This document shows, one piece after another, positions 1 through 5,777 of a stretch of 10,391 nucleotides of DNA. Each line of letters begins with the position of its first letter. Position 1 is the first letter of the stretch. A model generated the notes under the pieces. That model worked only from the letters and a program-made list of their open reading frames with translations. It had not been told where the DNA came from and made no database searches. The translations under genes and the position numbers were made by a program. Source of the DNA: Archangium sp. (GTDB taxonomy: Bacteria > Myxococcota > Myxococcia > Myxococcales > Myxococcaceae); assembly GCA_016793585.1 (NCBI GenBank), contig JAEUJR010000466.1, positions 1 through 10,391 on the forward strand, in the 5' to 3' direction.

Positions 1-200
1 CCGCCCCTGTCGCGAACGAAGAGCGGGTCTTGAAGCGCGGTTCTCAAGCGGCCGAGCGCTCGAGACACGGCGGGCTGCGAGAGGCGCATGCGATCGGCCG
101 TGGCCGTCACGCTGCCCGTCGCCAGCAGGTGTCGAAACGTGGTGAGCAGGTTGAGGTCGGCCAGCTCATGCGTCTGGTGCATCTTGGTCTCTCGCGCCAT
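1..200 (-). CDS. LysR-type transcriptional regulator, N-terminal part (cut by window edge)
   Basis: Reading the minus strand from an ATG at 200 gives 66 codons with no stop before the window edge. The translation is a LysR-family winged helix-turn-helix: LNLLTTFRHLLATGSVTATA (residues 17-36), then a recognition helix with LSQPAVSRALGRLR, then DPLFVR, the usual end of this domain. A second in-frame ATG at 182 (residue 7) is an equally possible start. The ligand-binding domain lies outside the window, so the inducer cannot be read. The gene is divergent from the NmrA-like oxidoreductase at 270, with 69 bases between starts. LysR regulators commonly control the adjacent divergent gene, so that oxidoreductase is the likely target (inference). 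Confidence 0.88.
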   Translation of the reverse strand, partial: MARETKMHQTHELADLNLLTTFRHLLATGSVTATADRMRLSQPAVSRALGRLRTALQDPLFVRDRG

Positions 201-269
201 GCATTGGACACATAGCGCATCGGAACGCATGTTGGGCTCTGCAGTCGAACCCATTCCCCCGGAGTCACC
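201..269. promoter_or_regulatory. Divergent promoter region between LysR regulator and oxidoreductase
   Basis: These 69 bases must hold the promoters of both divergent genes. A TTGGAC at 204-209 could be a -35 element for the rightward gene, but no convincing -10 follows. CATGC at 198-202 and GCATG at 227-231 form a short, widely spaced inverted repeat of the kind LysR proteins can use, but five bases per arm is weak. The Shine-Dalgarno GGAG at 261-264 lies five bases before the ATG at 270 and supports that start. Confidence 0.5.
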
Positions 270-1127
270 ATGTACGTCATCGCAGGAGTCTCAGGTCACA
301 CTGGCGCCGTCGTCGCAGACACCCTCCTCTCGCAGGGCAAGAAGGTGCGCGTCATCGTTCGCAACGCCGAGAAGGGCGCTGCCTGGCAGAAGAAGGGCGC
401 CGAGGTGGCGGTCGCCGATCTCGGTGACGTCGCGGCGATGACGAAGGCGCTCACGGGCGCGACGGGCGCATACCTGCTCTCGCCTCCGAACTTCGCCGCG
501 CAGGACTTCATCGCCGACCGCAAGGCGATGCTGGGCAACCTCGCGAAGGCCATCACCGCGTCGGGGCTGAAGAGCCTCGTGTTCCTCTCGTCGGTCGCCG
601 CGCAGCACCCGGCAGGCACCGGCCCCATCGTCACCGTGCACCACGCGGAGCAGCTGTTGGGCAAGCTCGCGCCGTCGGTCACCTTCGTGCGCGCGGCCTA
701 CTTCCTCGAGAACTGGGGCTCGGTGATTCCCGTCGCGAAGGCGCAGGGCGTGCTCCCCCACTTCGGCGCGGTCGACGTGAAGTTCCCGCAGGTCTGCACG
801 AAGGACATCGGCGAGGCGGCCGTGAAGGCGCTGCTCAACCCGGCCGACGGCACGCGCGTCGTCGAGCTCGCGGGCAAAGAGGACTGGTCGGTGCAGGACG
901 TCGCGGCAGCGGTGGGAACGCTGCTCGGCAAGCCGGTGCAGGCGGTGTCGGCGCCGGTCGAAGCCGCGAAGGCGGGGCTCATGCAGGCAGGCGTGCCCGA
1001 GACGATGGCTGGCCTTTACGCCGAGATGTACGCGGGCATCGGCAAGGGGCTCATCGCGTTCGAGAAGCCGGCGAGCCTCACGCGCGGCACCACGGCGCTC
1101 GTGGACGCGCTCCGTCCGCTCGTCTGA
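270..1127 (+). CDS. NmrA-like NAD(P)-binding oxidoreductase
   Basis: This 285-residue protein has the atypical short-chain dehydrogenase architecture of the NmrA/QOR2 group. A dinucleotide-binding loop GVSGHTG (residues 6-12) follows the first beta strand, VRVIVRN (26-32) is the second strand with an Arg typical of NADP preference, and VFLSSVAAQ (104-112) and FVRAAYFLENW (139-149) match the later core strands and the FxEN-type motif of the family. Length is normal for the family. It probably reduces or senses a quinone or other small carbonyl substrate in the cytoplasm, but the substrate cannot be inferred. The start is supported by GGAG five bases upstream. The divergent LysR gene is the likely regulator. 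No partner gene follows on the same strand, so it appears monocistronic. Confidence 0.85.
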   Translation: MYVIAGVSGHTGAVVADTLLSQGKKVRVIVRNAEKGAAWQKKGAEVAVADLGDVAAMTKALTGATGAYLLSPPNFAAQDFIADRKAMLGNLAKAITASGLKSLVFLSSVAAQHPAGTGPIVTVHHAEQLLGKLAPSVTFVRAAYFLENWGSVIPVAKAQGVLPHFGAVDVKFPQVCTKDIGEAAVKALLNPADGTRVVELAGKEDWSVQDVAAAVGTLLGKPVQAVSAPVEAAKAGLMQAGVPETMAGLYAEMYAGIGKGLIAFEKPASLTRGTTALVDALRPLV

Positions 1128-1229
1128 GCAGGTGTCGAAGCGGCGCCGGGGCTGCAGCGTTCTCCCAATGCACCTCGGGTCGCGCCGAGTTGGCAAACCC
1201 GTCAACCGGAGGTTCGCTCTGCGAGCTCC

Positions 1230-1258
1230 AGATGGTTAGATAGACTATCTATCCATCT
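1230..1258. promoter_or_regulatory. 29-bp near-perfect AT-rich palindrome, operator-like
   Basis: The core TAGATAG-A-CTATCTA (1237-1251) is a perfect 15-bp palindrome centred on 1244. After one mismatched pair (1236/1252) the symmetry continues for six more pairs (AGATGG at 1230-1235, CCATCT at 1253-1258), so 13 of 14 arm positions match. It is AT-rich against a very GC-rich background. Such symmetry resembles TetR-family operators, but it sits between the ends of two convergent genes, 102 bases after one stop and 166 bases beyond the other. No T-tract follows on either strand, so it is not a standard terminator. The rest of 1128-1424 holds no supportable gene. Confidence 0.55.
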
Positions 1259-1333
1259 CCACCTCAATACTCGGCCCCGCCCGGCTTCGCTGAAGCAGTG
1301 CGGTCGTCAATTCTTGCGCACCCGCCCACACTC

Positions 1334-1378
1334 GAGGCTTCGGGGCACGTGCCTGCCGCACGCTTCCTCCGAAGCTTC
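1334..1378. repeat. Imperfect inverted repeat in convergent gap, contains an interspersed 21-mer
   Basis: GAGGCTTCGGGG (1334-1345) can pair with CTCCGAAGCTTC (1367-1378), with ten Watson-Crick pairs and two G-T pairs around a 21-base loop. No T-tract follows in either direction, so a terminator role is not supported. The left arm lies in a 21-base stretch (1329-1349) that recurs with one mismatch at 9504-9524 in another intergenic region. Confidence 0.4.
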
Positions 1379-1424
1379 CTGGTGAGGCGCCACCACTGAA
1401 CGAACCACGAGGTCGCGCACCCGC

Positions 1425-1967
1425 TCAGGCGAGTGACTTGAGCTCGGCGTGCAACGTCAGCAGCGCCGTTCTCGTGCGTGTCTTCACGGTGCCGAGCGGC
1501 AGCCCGGTCTTGGCGGCGATCTCGCTCTGAGACAACCCTTCGTCCCAGGCGAGCTCGAGCAACGTGCGCTGCTCGGTCGGCAGCTTCGCGACGCGCGCGC
1601 GCACCACCGAGCGGGCTCGCGCAGCGTCGAGCGCGTCATCGGCGGTCTTCACCGGCTCGGACACGTCGCGGCGCTCGACGTCGAGCGTGCGGTCGACCGT
1701 GGTGCGTGAACGAAGCCTGTCGATGGCGCGGCTCCTGGCGATGGTGACGAGCCAGGCAGCCACGTTCGCGCGCTCGGGCTGGTACTGCGCAGCCCGCCGC
1801 CACGCCTCGAGGAAGGTCTCCTGCACCAGCTCTTCGGCCTCTGCCCGGTCGCGCACGAGCCGCATCACGACGGCGAACACGACCGAGCCGTGCAGCGCGT
1901 AGATCTCTCCCAGCGCCGAGCGGTCACCTTTCGCCAGCCGGTCTGAGAGCTCGCGCTCGTCGCTCAC
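1425..1967 (-). CDS. ECF (group 4) RNA polymerase sigma factor, SigK-like
   Basis: The 180-residue protein has the two-domain ECF layout. Sigma region 2 (about 25-91) includes EAEELVQETFLEAW and the promoter-melting segment AWLVTIARSRAIDRLRSR. Region 4 (about 122-175) has LPTEQRTLLELAWDEGLSQS followed by the helix-turn-helix recognition part GLPLGTVKTRTRTAL. The AWLxTIARSRAIDR segment resembles actinobacterial SigK. It directs RNA polymerase to a stress regulon and is presumably held inactive by the upstream cupin anti-sigma factor. The start is a GTG at 1967 that overlaps the anti-sigma stop (GTGA), with a strong GGAGGA three bases before it. A longer open frame continues upstream to 2396 but only by reading through the anti-sigma gene out of frame, so it is not coding. 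Target promoters are not identifiable here. Confidence 0.9.
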   Translation of the reverse strand: MSDERELSDRLAKGDRSALGEIYALHGSVVFAVVMRLVRDRAEAEELVQETFLEAWRRAAQYQPERANVAAWLVTIARSRAIDRLRSRTTVDRTLDVERRDVSEPVKTADDALDAARARSVVRARVAKLPTEQRTLLELAWDEGLSQSEIAAKTGLPLGTVKTRTRTALLTLHAELKSLA

Positions 1968-1976
1968 GCGTCCTCC
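1964..1976 (-). promoter_or_regulatory. GTGA stop/start overlap with Shine-Dalgarno fixing the sigma factor start
   Basis: The anti-sigma stop TGA (1966-1964) overlaps the sigma GTG start (1967-1965). GGAGGA lies at 1976-1971. This implies translational coupling, so that sigma is made only when its inhibitor has been translated. Confidence 0.75.
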
Positions 1977-2578
1977 GCGAGCTGAACCACCGACGCGCAG
2001 ATGCACGGCGGGCCGGCGACGGCAGTGAAGCTGTGTGACGTGCCCTCGGCGCGAACGTCGACCTCGCCGCGCCAGAACTCCTGGCCGCTCTGATCGTCGC
2101 GATAGCCGCCCTCGAGCACCAGCACCTGCTCTCGCGCGGCGTGCGTGTGCAGGGGCAGCTGCGCGCCCGGCTGCAGACGGACGACGACCGTCATGTAGCC
2201 GGCCCACTTCGGGCCCGCCTCGACCGGCATCAGCTCGAGCCCTCGCGCCGGGCCTGGGCCCCATCTCGCCGGGTCGTCGAACGAGCTCACGAGCGCGCGC
2301 GCCGCAGCTTCGGTGACGTCGAAGTGCTCGGCGAGCTTCGGCACGAGGTGCTCGAAACGCCCGCCGCCTTCGAGCGCGGCGGCCACCTTCGCCCACGCCG
2401 ACGTCGGCGGCTTCTGGCTGGCGGTCACCAACGACATCGACCGCTCGAGCTCCTTCAGGCGCGCCACCACCGACGCAGACGCCTCGAGCAGGGCGTCGAC
2501 CTCGGCGCGCTCCTCGGGCGTGAGGGTTCCGAGTGCGTACTCCGCGAGCAGCCCCTGCAGGTCGTCGTGCTCACCCAT
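1964..2578 (-). CDS. ChrR-like cupin anti-sigma factor with zinc-less N-terminal domain
   Basis: This 204-residue protein has an N-terminal anti-sigma domain (about 1-55) with the family signature LAEYALGTLTPEERAEVDA, then a linker/helical segment (about 74-106), then a C-terminal cupin (about 112-198). In ChrR the N-domain binds zinc through H-x3-C-x2-C; here those positions are L30, S34 and V37, so the site is lost, as in RskA-type anti-sigmas. The cupin keeps a full metal-ligand set: H144, H146, E150 and H182. It likely sequesters the sigma factor encoded by the overlapping downstream gene and releases it when the cupin senses a signal; ChrR responds to singlet oxygen, but the signal here is unknown. 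The ATG at 2578 lacks a strong Shine-Dalgarno and lies 19 bases after apaG. Confidence 0.85.
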   Translation of the reverse strand: MGEHDDLQGLLAEYALGTLTPEERAEVDALLEASASVVARLKELERSMSLVTASQKPPTSAWAKVAAALEGGGRFEHLVPKLAEHFDVTEAAARALVSSFDDPARWGPGPARGLELMPVEAGPKWAGYMTVVVRLQPGAQLPLHTHAAREQVLVLEGGYRDDQSGQEFWRGEVDVRAEGTSHSFTAVAGPPCICASVVQLAEDA

Positions 2579-2597
2579 CGCGGCTGACGACCATGCC

Positions 2598-2981
2598 TCA
2601 GTTCAGGGCGTTTGGCTGCGTCAGCGCGAACTCCGAGATGCGGGCGTCGAACATCGTCTTGTCCTCGCGCTCCATCTGGTAGCTGCCGCGCATCGAGCCG
2701 AACGGCGTCTTCAGCATGGCCCAGCTCTGGTACTCGAAGCGCTCACCGGGCTCGAGCCGCGGCTGTTTGCCGACCACGCCGGGGCCGCGCACCTCTTCGA
2801 CGCTGCCCGTCGCGTCGGTGATGAGCCAGTGCCGCGTGCGCAAGGTCGCCGGCGCGCTGCCCTCGTTCGAGATGGTGATGGCGTACGAGAACGCCCACTG
2901 CCCACCTTCGACGTTCGACCGCTCGGGCCAGAACGTCGCCTTCACCTGCACGCGAATGCCTTCGGTGATCGTGTTCGACAT
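2598..2981 (-). CDS. apaG: ApaG family protein
   Basis: The 127-residue protein is full length for ApaG (DUF525), a small fibronectin-III-like beta sandwich. The conserved core is clear: RHWLITDATG (50-59), then V-R-GPGVVGKQPRLEPGE-F-Y-S (64-86), then LKTPFGSMRGSYQME (90-104). ApaG was named for association with diadenosine tetraphosphate metabolism and cobalt/magnesium phenotypes in enterobacteria; its biochemical activity is unsettled. Here it starts three bases after the terC stop and is almost certainly co-transcribed with it. No apaH or ksgA neighbour, the usual company in gammaproteobacteria, is seen. Pairing with a TerC-type metal exporter fits a role in metal balance, but that is inference. 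Confidence 0.93.
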   Translation of the reverse strand: MSNTITEGIRVQVKATFWPERSNVEGGQWAFSYAITISNEGSAPATLRTRHWLITDATGSVEEVRGPGVVGKQPRLEPGERFEYQSWAMLKTPFGSMRGSYQMEREDKTMFDARISEFALTQPNALN

Positions 2982-2984
2982 GGT

Positions 2985-3968
2985 TCAGTTCGGAGCGGCA
3001 GGCTCACGCGCCTTGTCTGGCGCCTCGAGCGTGGGTGGCGGCTTGATGAGCACCGACAGGCCGATCGACGTCGCCAGCGTGCCCGCGATGACGCCGAGCG
3101 AGACGACGATGAGCAGGCCCTCGTGCTGCGCGACGAAGTCGTGAAACGCGGTCTCGACGATGAGCTTGACGCCGACGAACGCGAGGATGATGCCGAGCCC
3201 CGTCTTCAGGTAGCGGAACTTGTCCATCAGCGACGAGACGAGGAAGAACAGCGAGCGCAGCCCGAGAATCGCGCAGGCGTTCGAGCTGAAGACGATGAAC
3301 GGGTCCTGGCTGATGCTGAGCACCGCGGGGATCGAGTCGAGCGCGAAGAGCACGTCGGTCGACTCGACGACGAGCAGCACGAGGAAGAGCGGCGTGAAGA
3401 GGAACTTGCCGGCTTCGCGCGTGGTGAAGGCGTTGTCGTCGGTGTTCTTCGTCGACACCGGCAGCACGCGGCGGCCCCACTTCAGAACGCTGAGGTTCTC
3501 GGGGTCGACCTCGTCGTCTTCGCCGTCACCGAAGAGCAGCTTCCACGCGGTGAAGAGCAGGAACGCGCCGAAGAAATACAGAATCCAATTGAAGCGGGCG
3601 ACGAGGGAGGCGCCCAGGAAGATGAGCGTACCGCGCAGAATGAACGCGCCGATGATGCCCCAGTACAGCAGGCGGTGCTGCGCGACGTTCGAGACCTTGA
3701 AGTACGAGAAGACGACGATGAAGACGAAGAGGTTGTCGACCGACAGCGCGTACTCGATGACGTAGGCCGTGAGGAACGGAGCGGCCGCCTTCGTGCCGCC
3801 GAGCCAGTACAACACGCCGGCGAACATCAACGAGAGCGAGACCCAGACGCCCGTCCAGATGGCGGCCTTGCGCGGGGTCACTTCTTTCCCGCCCGAGACG
3901 CGCAGGTCGATGACGATGACCGTCACGACGCCCAACAAGAAGGCTGTCCACAGCAGGGGTGTTCCCAA
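2985..3968 (-). CDS. TerC family integral membrane protein (Alx-like, putative Mn2+ exporter)
   Basis: The 327-residue protein has about nine hydrophobic segments and the two TerC signatures with membrane acidic residues: YVIEYALSVDNLFVF (E72, D78) and VVESTDVLFALDSIPAVLSI (E202, D205, D211). A charged cytoplasmic loop lies at about 147-186. TerC/Alx proteins are linked to manganese efflux, metallation of exported proteins and tellurite or alkaline-pH responses; Mn2+ export is the best guess. The start is TTG at 3968, because an in-frame TAA lies at 3983-3981 and a good Shine-Dalgarno AAAGGGA (3982-3976) sits seven bases upstream. It heads a probable operon with apaG, the anti-sigma and the sigma gene. 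I looked upstream for a yybP-ykoY manganese riboswitch and see no match. The C-tail is Pro/Ala rich. Confidence 0.92.
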   Translation of the reverse strand: MGTPLLWTAFLLGVVTVIVIDLRVSGGKEVTPRKAAIWTGVWVSLSLMFAGVLYWLGGTKAAAPFLTAYVIEYALSVDNLFVFIVVFSYFKVSNVAQHRLLYWGIIGAFILRGTLIFLGASLVARFNWILYFFGAFLLFTAWKLLFGDGEDDEVDPENLSVLKWGRRVLPVSTKNTDDNAFTTREAGKFLFTPLFLVLLVVESTDVLFALDSIPAVLSISQDPFIVFSSNACAILGLRSLFFLVSSLMDKFRYLKTGLGIILAFVGVKLIVETAFHDFVAQHEGLLIVVSLGVIAGTLATSIGLSVLIKPPPTLEAPDKAREPAAPN

Positions 3969-4142
3969 GGCGGCGTCCCTTTACGTCAAAGACCTCCCGT
4001 TGCATCGCGACAAAGACGTGCGGCGACAAGCCTGAATGCGTCGCGGCAGACGTCATTTGGGTGTTGTGCGGGCCTGACAGGAGACACGGGCGGGGGTGCA
4101 CTCGAGCATGACCGCCAGCCGTCTGAGGTGCACACTGACGTC
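3969..4142. promoter_or_regulatory. Divergent promoter region between terC operon and coiled-coil/lipoprotein pair
   Basis: These 174 bases serve both directions. ACGTCA occurs three times (3983-3988, 4050-4055, 4138-4143), the last within the palindrome TGACGTCA at 4136-4143 touching the rightward ATG. On the minus strand TTGTCGC occurs twice, with a spacing compatible with direct-repeat binding. No clear -35/-10 pair or known ECF promoter motif could be assigned. The terC Shine-Dalgarno AAAGGGA is at 3982-3976. Confidence 0.45.
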
Positions 4143-4706
4143 ATGTACACGATGGTCGCGGCGATGGTGTTGATGGCTCCCGATGCGGGGTTCTCGTTCA
4201 AGACGGCCGACGCCGGTGTGCGCGCGCTCGACGCCGGGGTCGTGGTCGTCGAGGCGCCGCGTGACATGGCCTCGGCAGCCGAGCTGGAGCGGCTCAAGAA
4301 GCGGGTGGCCGACCTCGAGACGAAGAACCTCGAGCTCGAGCGCCAGCTGAAGACCGTCGACGCGCTGTCGAAGAAGGTCGACCAGGCCAACGACGACCTC
4401 ACGGCCTTCAAGAAGCTCGTCGACGAACGCGAAGAGGCGCGCAAGGAGGCCGAGCGCAGGGCCATCGAGGCCAGGCAGCGCTTCGACGCCGCGAGCCGAG
4501 GGCTCTTCACGGCCGACCAGACGCTCGCGTCGGGTTCGCTCGTCAACGTGTCGGAGCAGATTCGCGCCGCCGAGGCCAGCTACACGGGGCTCGCACTGCA
4601 GTACGTGCAGGCGGCGCGCGCGGCGCTGGGCAACAACGACCTCGGCACCGCGCGACGAATGCTGATGCTCGCCGTCTTCGAGACGCAGTTCAGCAGCAGG
4701 CCATGA
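4143..4706 (+). CDS. Predicted exported coiled-coil protein of unknown function
   Basis: The 187-residue protein is not a recognised family member. It begins with a short hydrophobic stretch (MYTMVAAMVLMAPDAG) that may be a signal peptide or short anchor, then a segment with three Asp-Ala-Gly triplets (residues 14-32 or so). A long charged heptad region follows (about 44-115: AELERLKKRVADLETKNLEL and onward), giving a confident coiled coil. The C-terminal 60 residues are Ala-rich helices (SYTGLALQYVQAARAALGNN) resembling a helical-repeat unit. The frame is open far upstream of 4143, but that part lies antisense to terC, apaG and the anti-sigma gene and is not credible. GAGG at 4125-4128 is rather far (14 bases) from the ATG. 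Its stop overlaps the next gene's ATG (ATGA), suggesting joint function at the cell envelope. Confidence 0.75.
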   Translation: MYTMVAAMVLMAPDAGFSFKTADAGVRALDAGVVVVEAPRDMASAAELERLKKRVADLETKNLELERQLKTVDALSKKVDQANDDLTAFKKLVDEREEARKEAERRAIEARQRFDAASRGLFTADQTLASGSLVNVSEQIRAAEASYTGLALQYVQAARAALGNNDLGTARRMLMLAVFETQFSSRP

Positions 4707-5095
4707 CCATGAGAGCCGCCCTCTTCCTGCCGCTCGCCTTCGCCCTGGGCTGCTCGGCCGCAGGCGCCAACGCCGTCGTCAGCACCGCCATCGGGGTCGG
4801 CGTCGCCGGAGCCAGGCGCGCCAACGGTGAGTGCTACACCGCCTGCACGCCGGGCAACAGGTGCAACCCGCAGTCGGGAATGTGCGAGCCCATTCCCTGC
4901 CGGGGGGAGTGCCAACTGAACGAGTCGTGCGAGCAGACCCCCACTGGAGACAAGTGCGTGCCCGCGGCGGCTGCGGCAGCGCTCGAGCTGCGCGTCTCGT
5001 CGGCGGCCTCGCAGCCGACCACCACCGACGCGGGCGTCACGCCAACGGAGTCGACTCCCCAGCGAGCGCCCTCCGAGCGACTGCTGCCCCGATGA
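4703..5095 (+). CDS. Small Cys-rich predicted lipoprotein
   Basis: The 130-residue protein starts with a lipoprotein-like signal, LFLPLAFALGC, placing the modifiable cysteine at residue 17; the lipobox (A-L-G-C) is slightly non-standard. After it come two tandem modules with spacing C-x3-C-x5-C-x6-C and C-x3-C-x5-C-x8-C (about residues 45-88), eight cysteines that probably form disulfides outside the cytoplasm. The C-terminal third is low-complexity Ala/Ser/Thr/Pro with one Asp-Ala-Gly. The ATG at 4703 overlaps the upstream stop; a second ATG at 4709 has a better-spaced AGG (4698-4700) and may be the real start, still leaving an intact signal. Its stop is only four bases from the convergent glutamine amidotransferase stop. 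Function is unknown; such Cys modules are common in surface proteins of Myxococcota. Confidence 0.72.
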   Translation: MTMRAALFLPLAFALGCSAAGANAVVSTAIGVGVAGARRANGECYTACTPGNRCNPQSGMCEPIPCRGECQLNESCEQTPTGDKCVPAAAAAALELRVSSAASQPTTTDAGVTPTESTPQRAPSERLLPR

Positions 5096-5099
5096 GCCG

Positions 5100-5777
5100 T
5101 CAGCAGCGCGAGACGAAGTTGCGCAAGATGCGCACGCCCCAGGGCGTGTCTTTCGCGAGCTGATCGAGCTGACGGCGCCGCGACTCGTCGATGGTCTTCT
5201 CGTTGCCGATGGCGAACCGAATCGAAGCGGCGTTCATCTCGGGGTGAAACTGCACGCCCCAGCGCGCGCCATGACGAAAGGCCTGTACGGCGCAGGCGGG
5301 GTTGGTGGCGAGCAGCGTCGCGCCCGCGGGCAGTGAAGCGGCCTCGTCGAAGTGTGTGGCCTGCACCTCGGGGCTCGCCGGCAGCCCGTCGAAGAGCGGG
5401 TCGGCCCTGCCCTGCTCCGTCAGCGACACCGTCACCGTGCCCAGCTCGAGCCCGAGCGGGTTTCGCCGCACCTCGGCGCCGAGCCGCCAGGCGAGCAGCT
5501 GATGCCCGAAGCACACGCCCAGCACCGGCACGCGCGCGTTCACCAGCACGTCGGCGGCCTCGACGACCCACGGCGCGGGCTGCGTCACCGACAACGGAGA
5601 GCCCGTCATGATGACCGCGTCGAAGCCGCTCAACGGCGGCGCCCGTTCGCCTGCGTGCAGCTCGACCGGGTGCATCGTCGCGAGCCCGGCCGTCGCCTCG
5701 CCGAACCACTGCTCGTAGTCTCCGAGCACGGCCTTCGAGCTCGTCACGCCGGGCTTCAGCAGCAGCACCCGCTTCAT
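5100..5777 (-). CDS. Type 1 (class I) glutamine amidotransferase-like protein
   Basis: The 225-residue protein is a stand-alone class I GATase domain. The nucleophile elbow is VLGVCFGHQLLA (C89) and the second motif is WGVQFHPEMN with H178 and E180, so the Cys-His-Glu triad is complete. VIMTGSPLSV (55-64) matches the oxyanion-hole strand. Members of this stand-alone group are often annotated as GMP-synthase-like, but no synthetase domain is present here, so the amide acceptor is unknown; some relatives hydrolyse gamma-glutamyl compounds. The ATG overlaps the stop of the HD-domain lipoprotein gene (ATGA), so translation is likely coupled, and it is the last gene of a four-gene operon. It is convergent with the Cys-rich lipoprotein, four bases apart, with no visible terminator. 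Confidence 0.88.
   Translation of the reverse strand: MKRVLLLKPGVTSSKAVLGDYEQWFGEATAGLATMHPVELHAGERAPPLSGFDAVIMTGSPLSVTQPAPWVVEAADVLVNARVPVLGVCFGHQLLAWRLGAEVRRNPLGLELGTVTVSLTEQGRADPLFDGLPASPEVQATHFDEAASLPAGATLLATNPACAVQAFRHGARWGVQFHPEMNAASIRFAIGNEKTIDESRRRQLDQLAKDTPWGVRILRNFVSRC

Noticed and set aside
291..1205. Long minus-strand frame opposite the NmrA-like oxidoreductase
   Set aside because: The translation is Arg/His-rich with no recognisable motif and mirrors a well-supported gene on the other strand.
1284..1296. Small hairpin GCTTC-GCT-GAAGC
   Set aside because: Five pairs without a T-tract is common by chance in such sequence; no role is supported.
2313..4142. Plus-strand frame open for about 1.8 kb upstream of the coiled-coil gene
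   Set aside because: It is antisense to terC, apaG and the anti-sigma gene, which have clear families. Its translation is Arg/Glu/Asp-rich low complexity, as expected of a GC-rich shadow frame.
3969..4142. yybP-ykoY manganese riboswitch upstream of terC
   Set aside because: TerC/Alx genes often carry it, so I looked, but the conserved core segments are not visible on the minus strand.
5096..5099. Terminator between convergent lipoprotein and amidotransferase genes
   Set aside because: Only four bases separate the stops and no stem with T-tract is visible around them.
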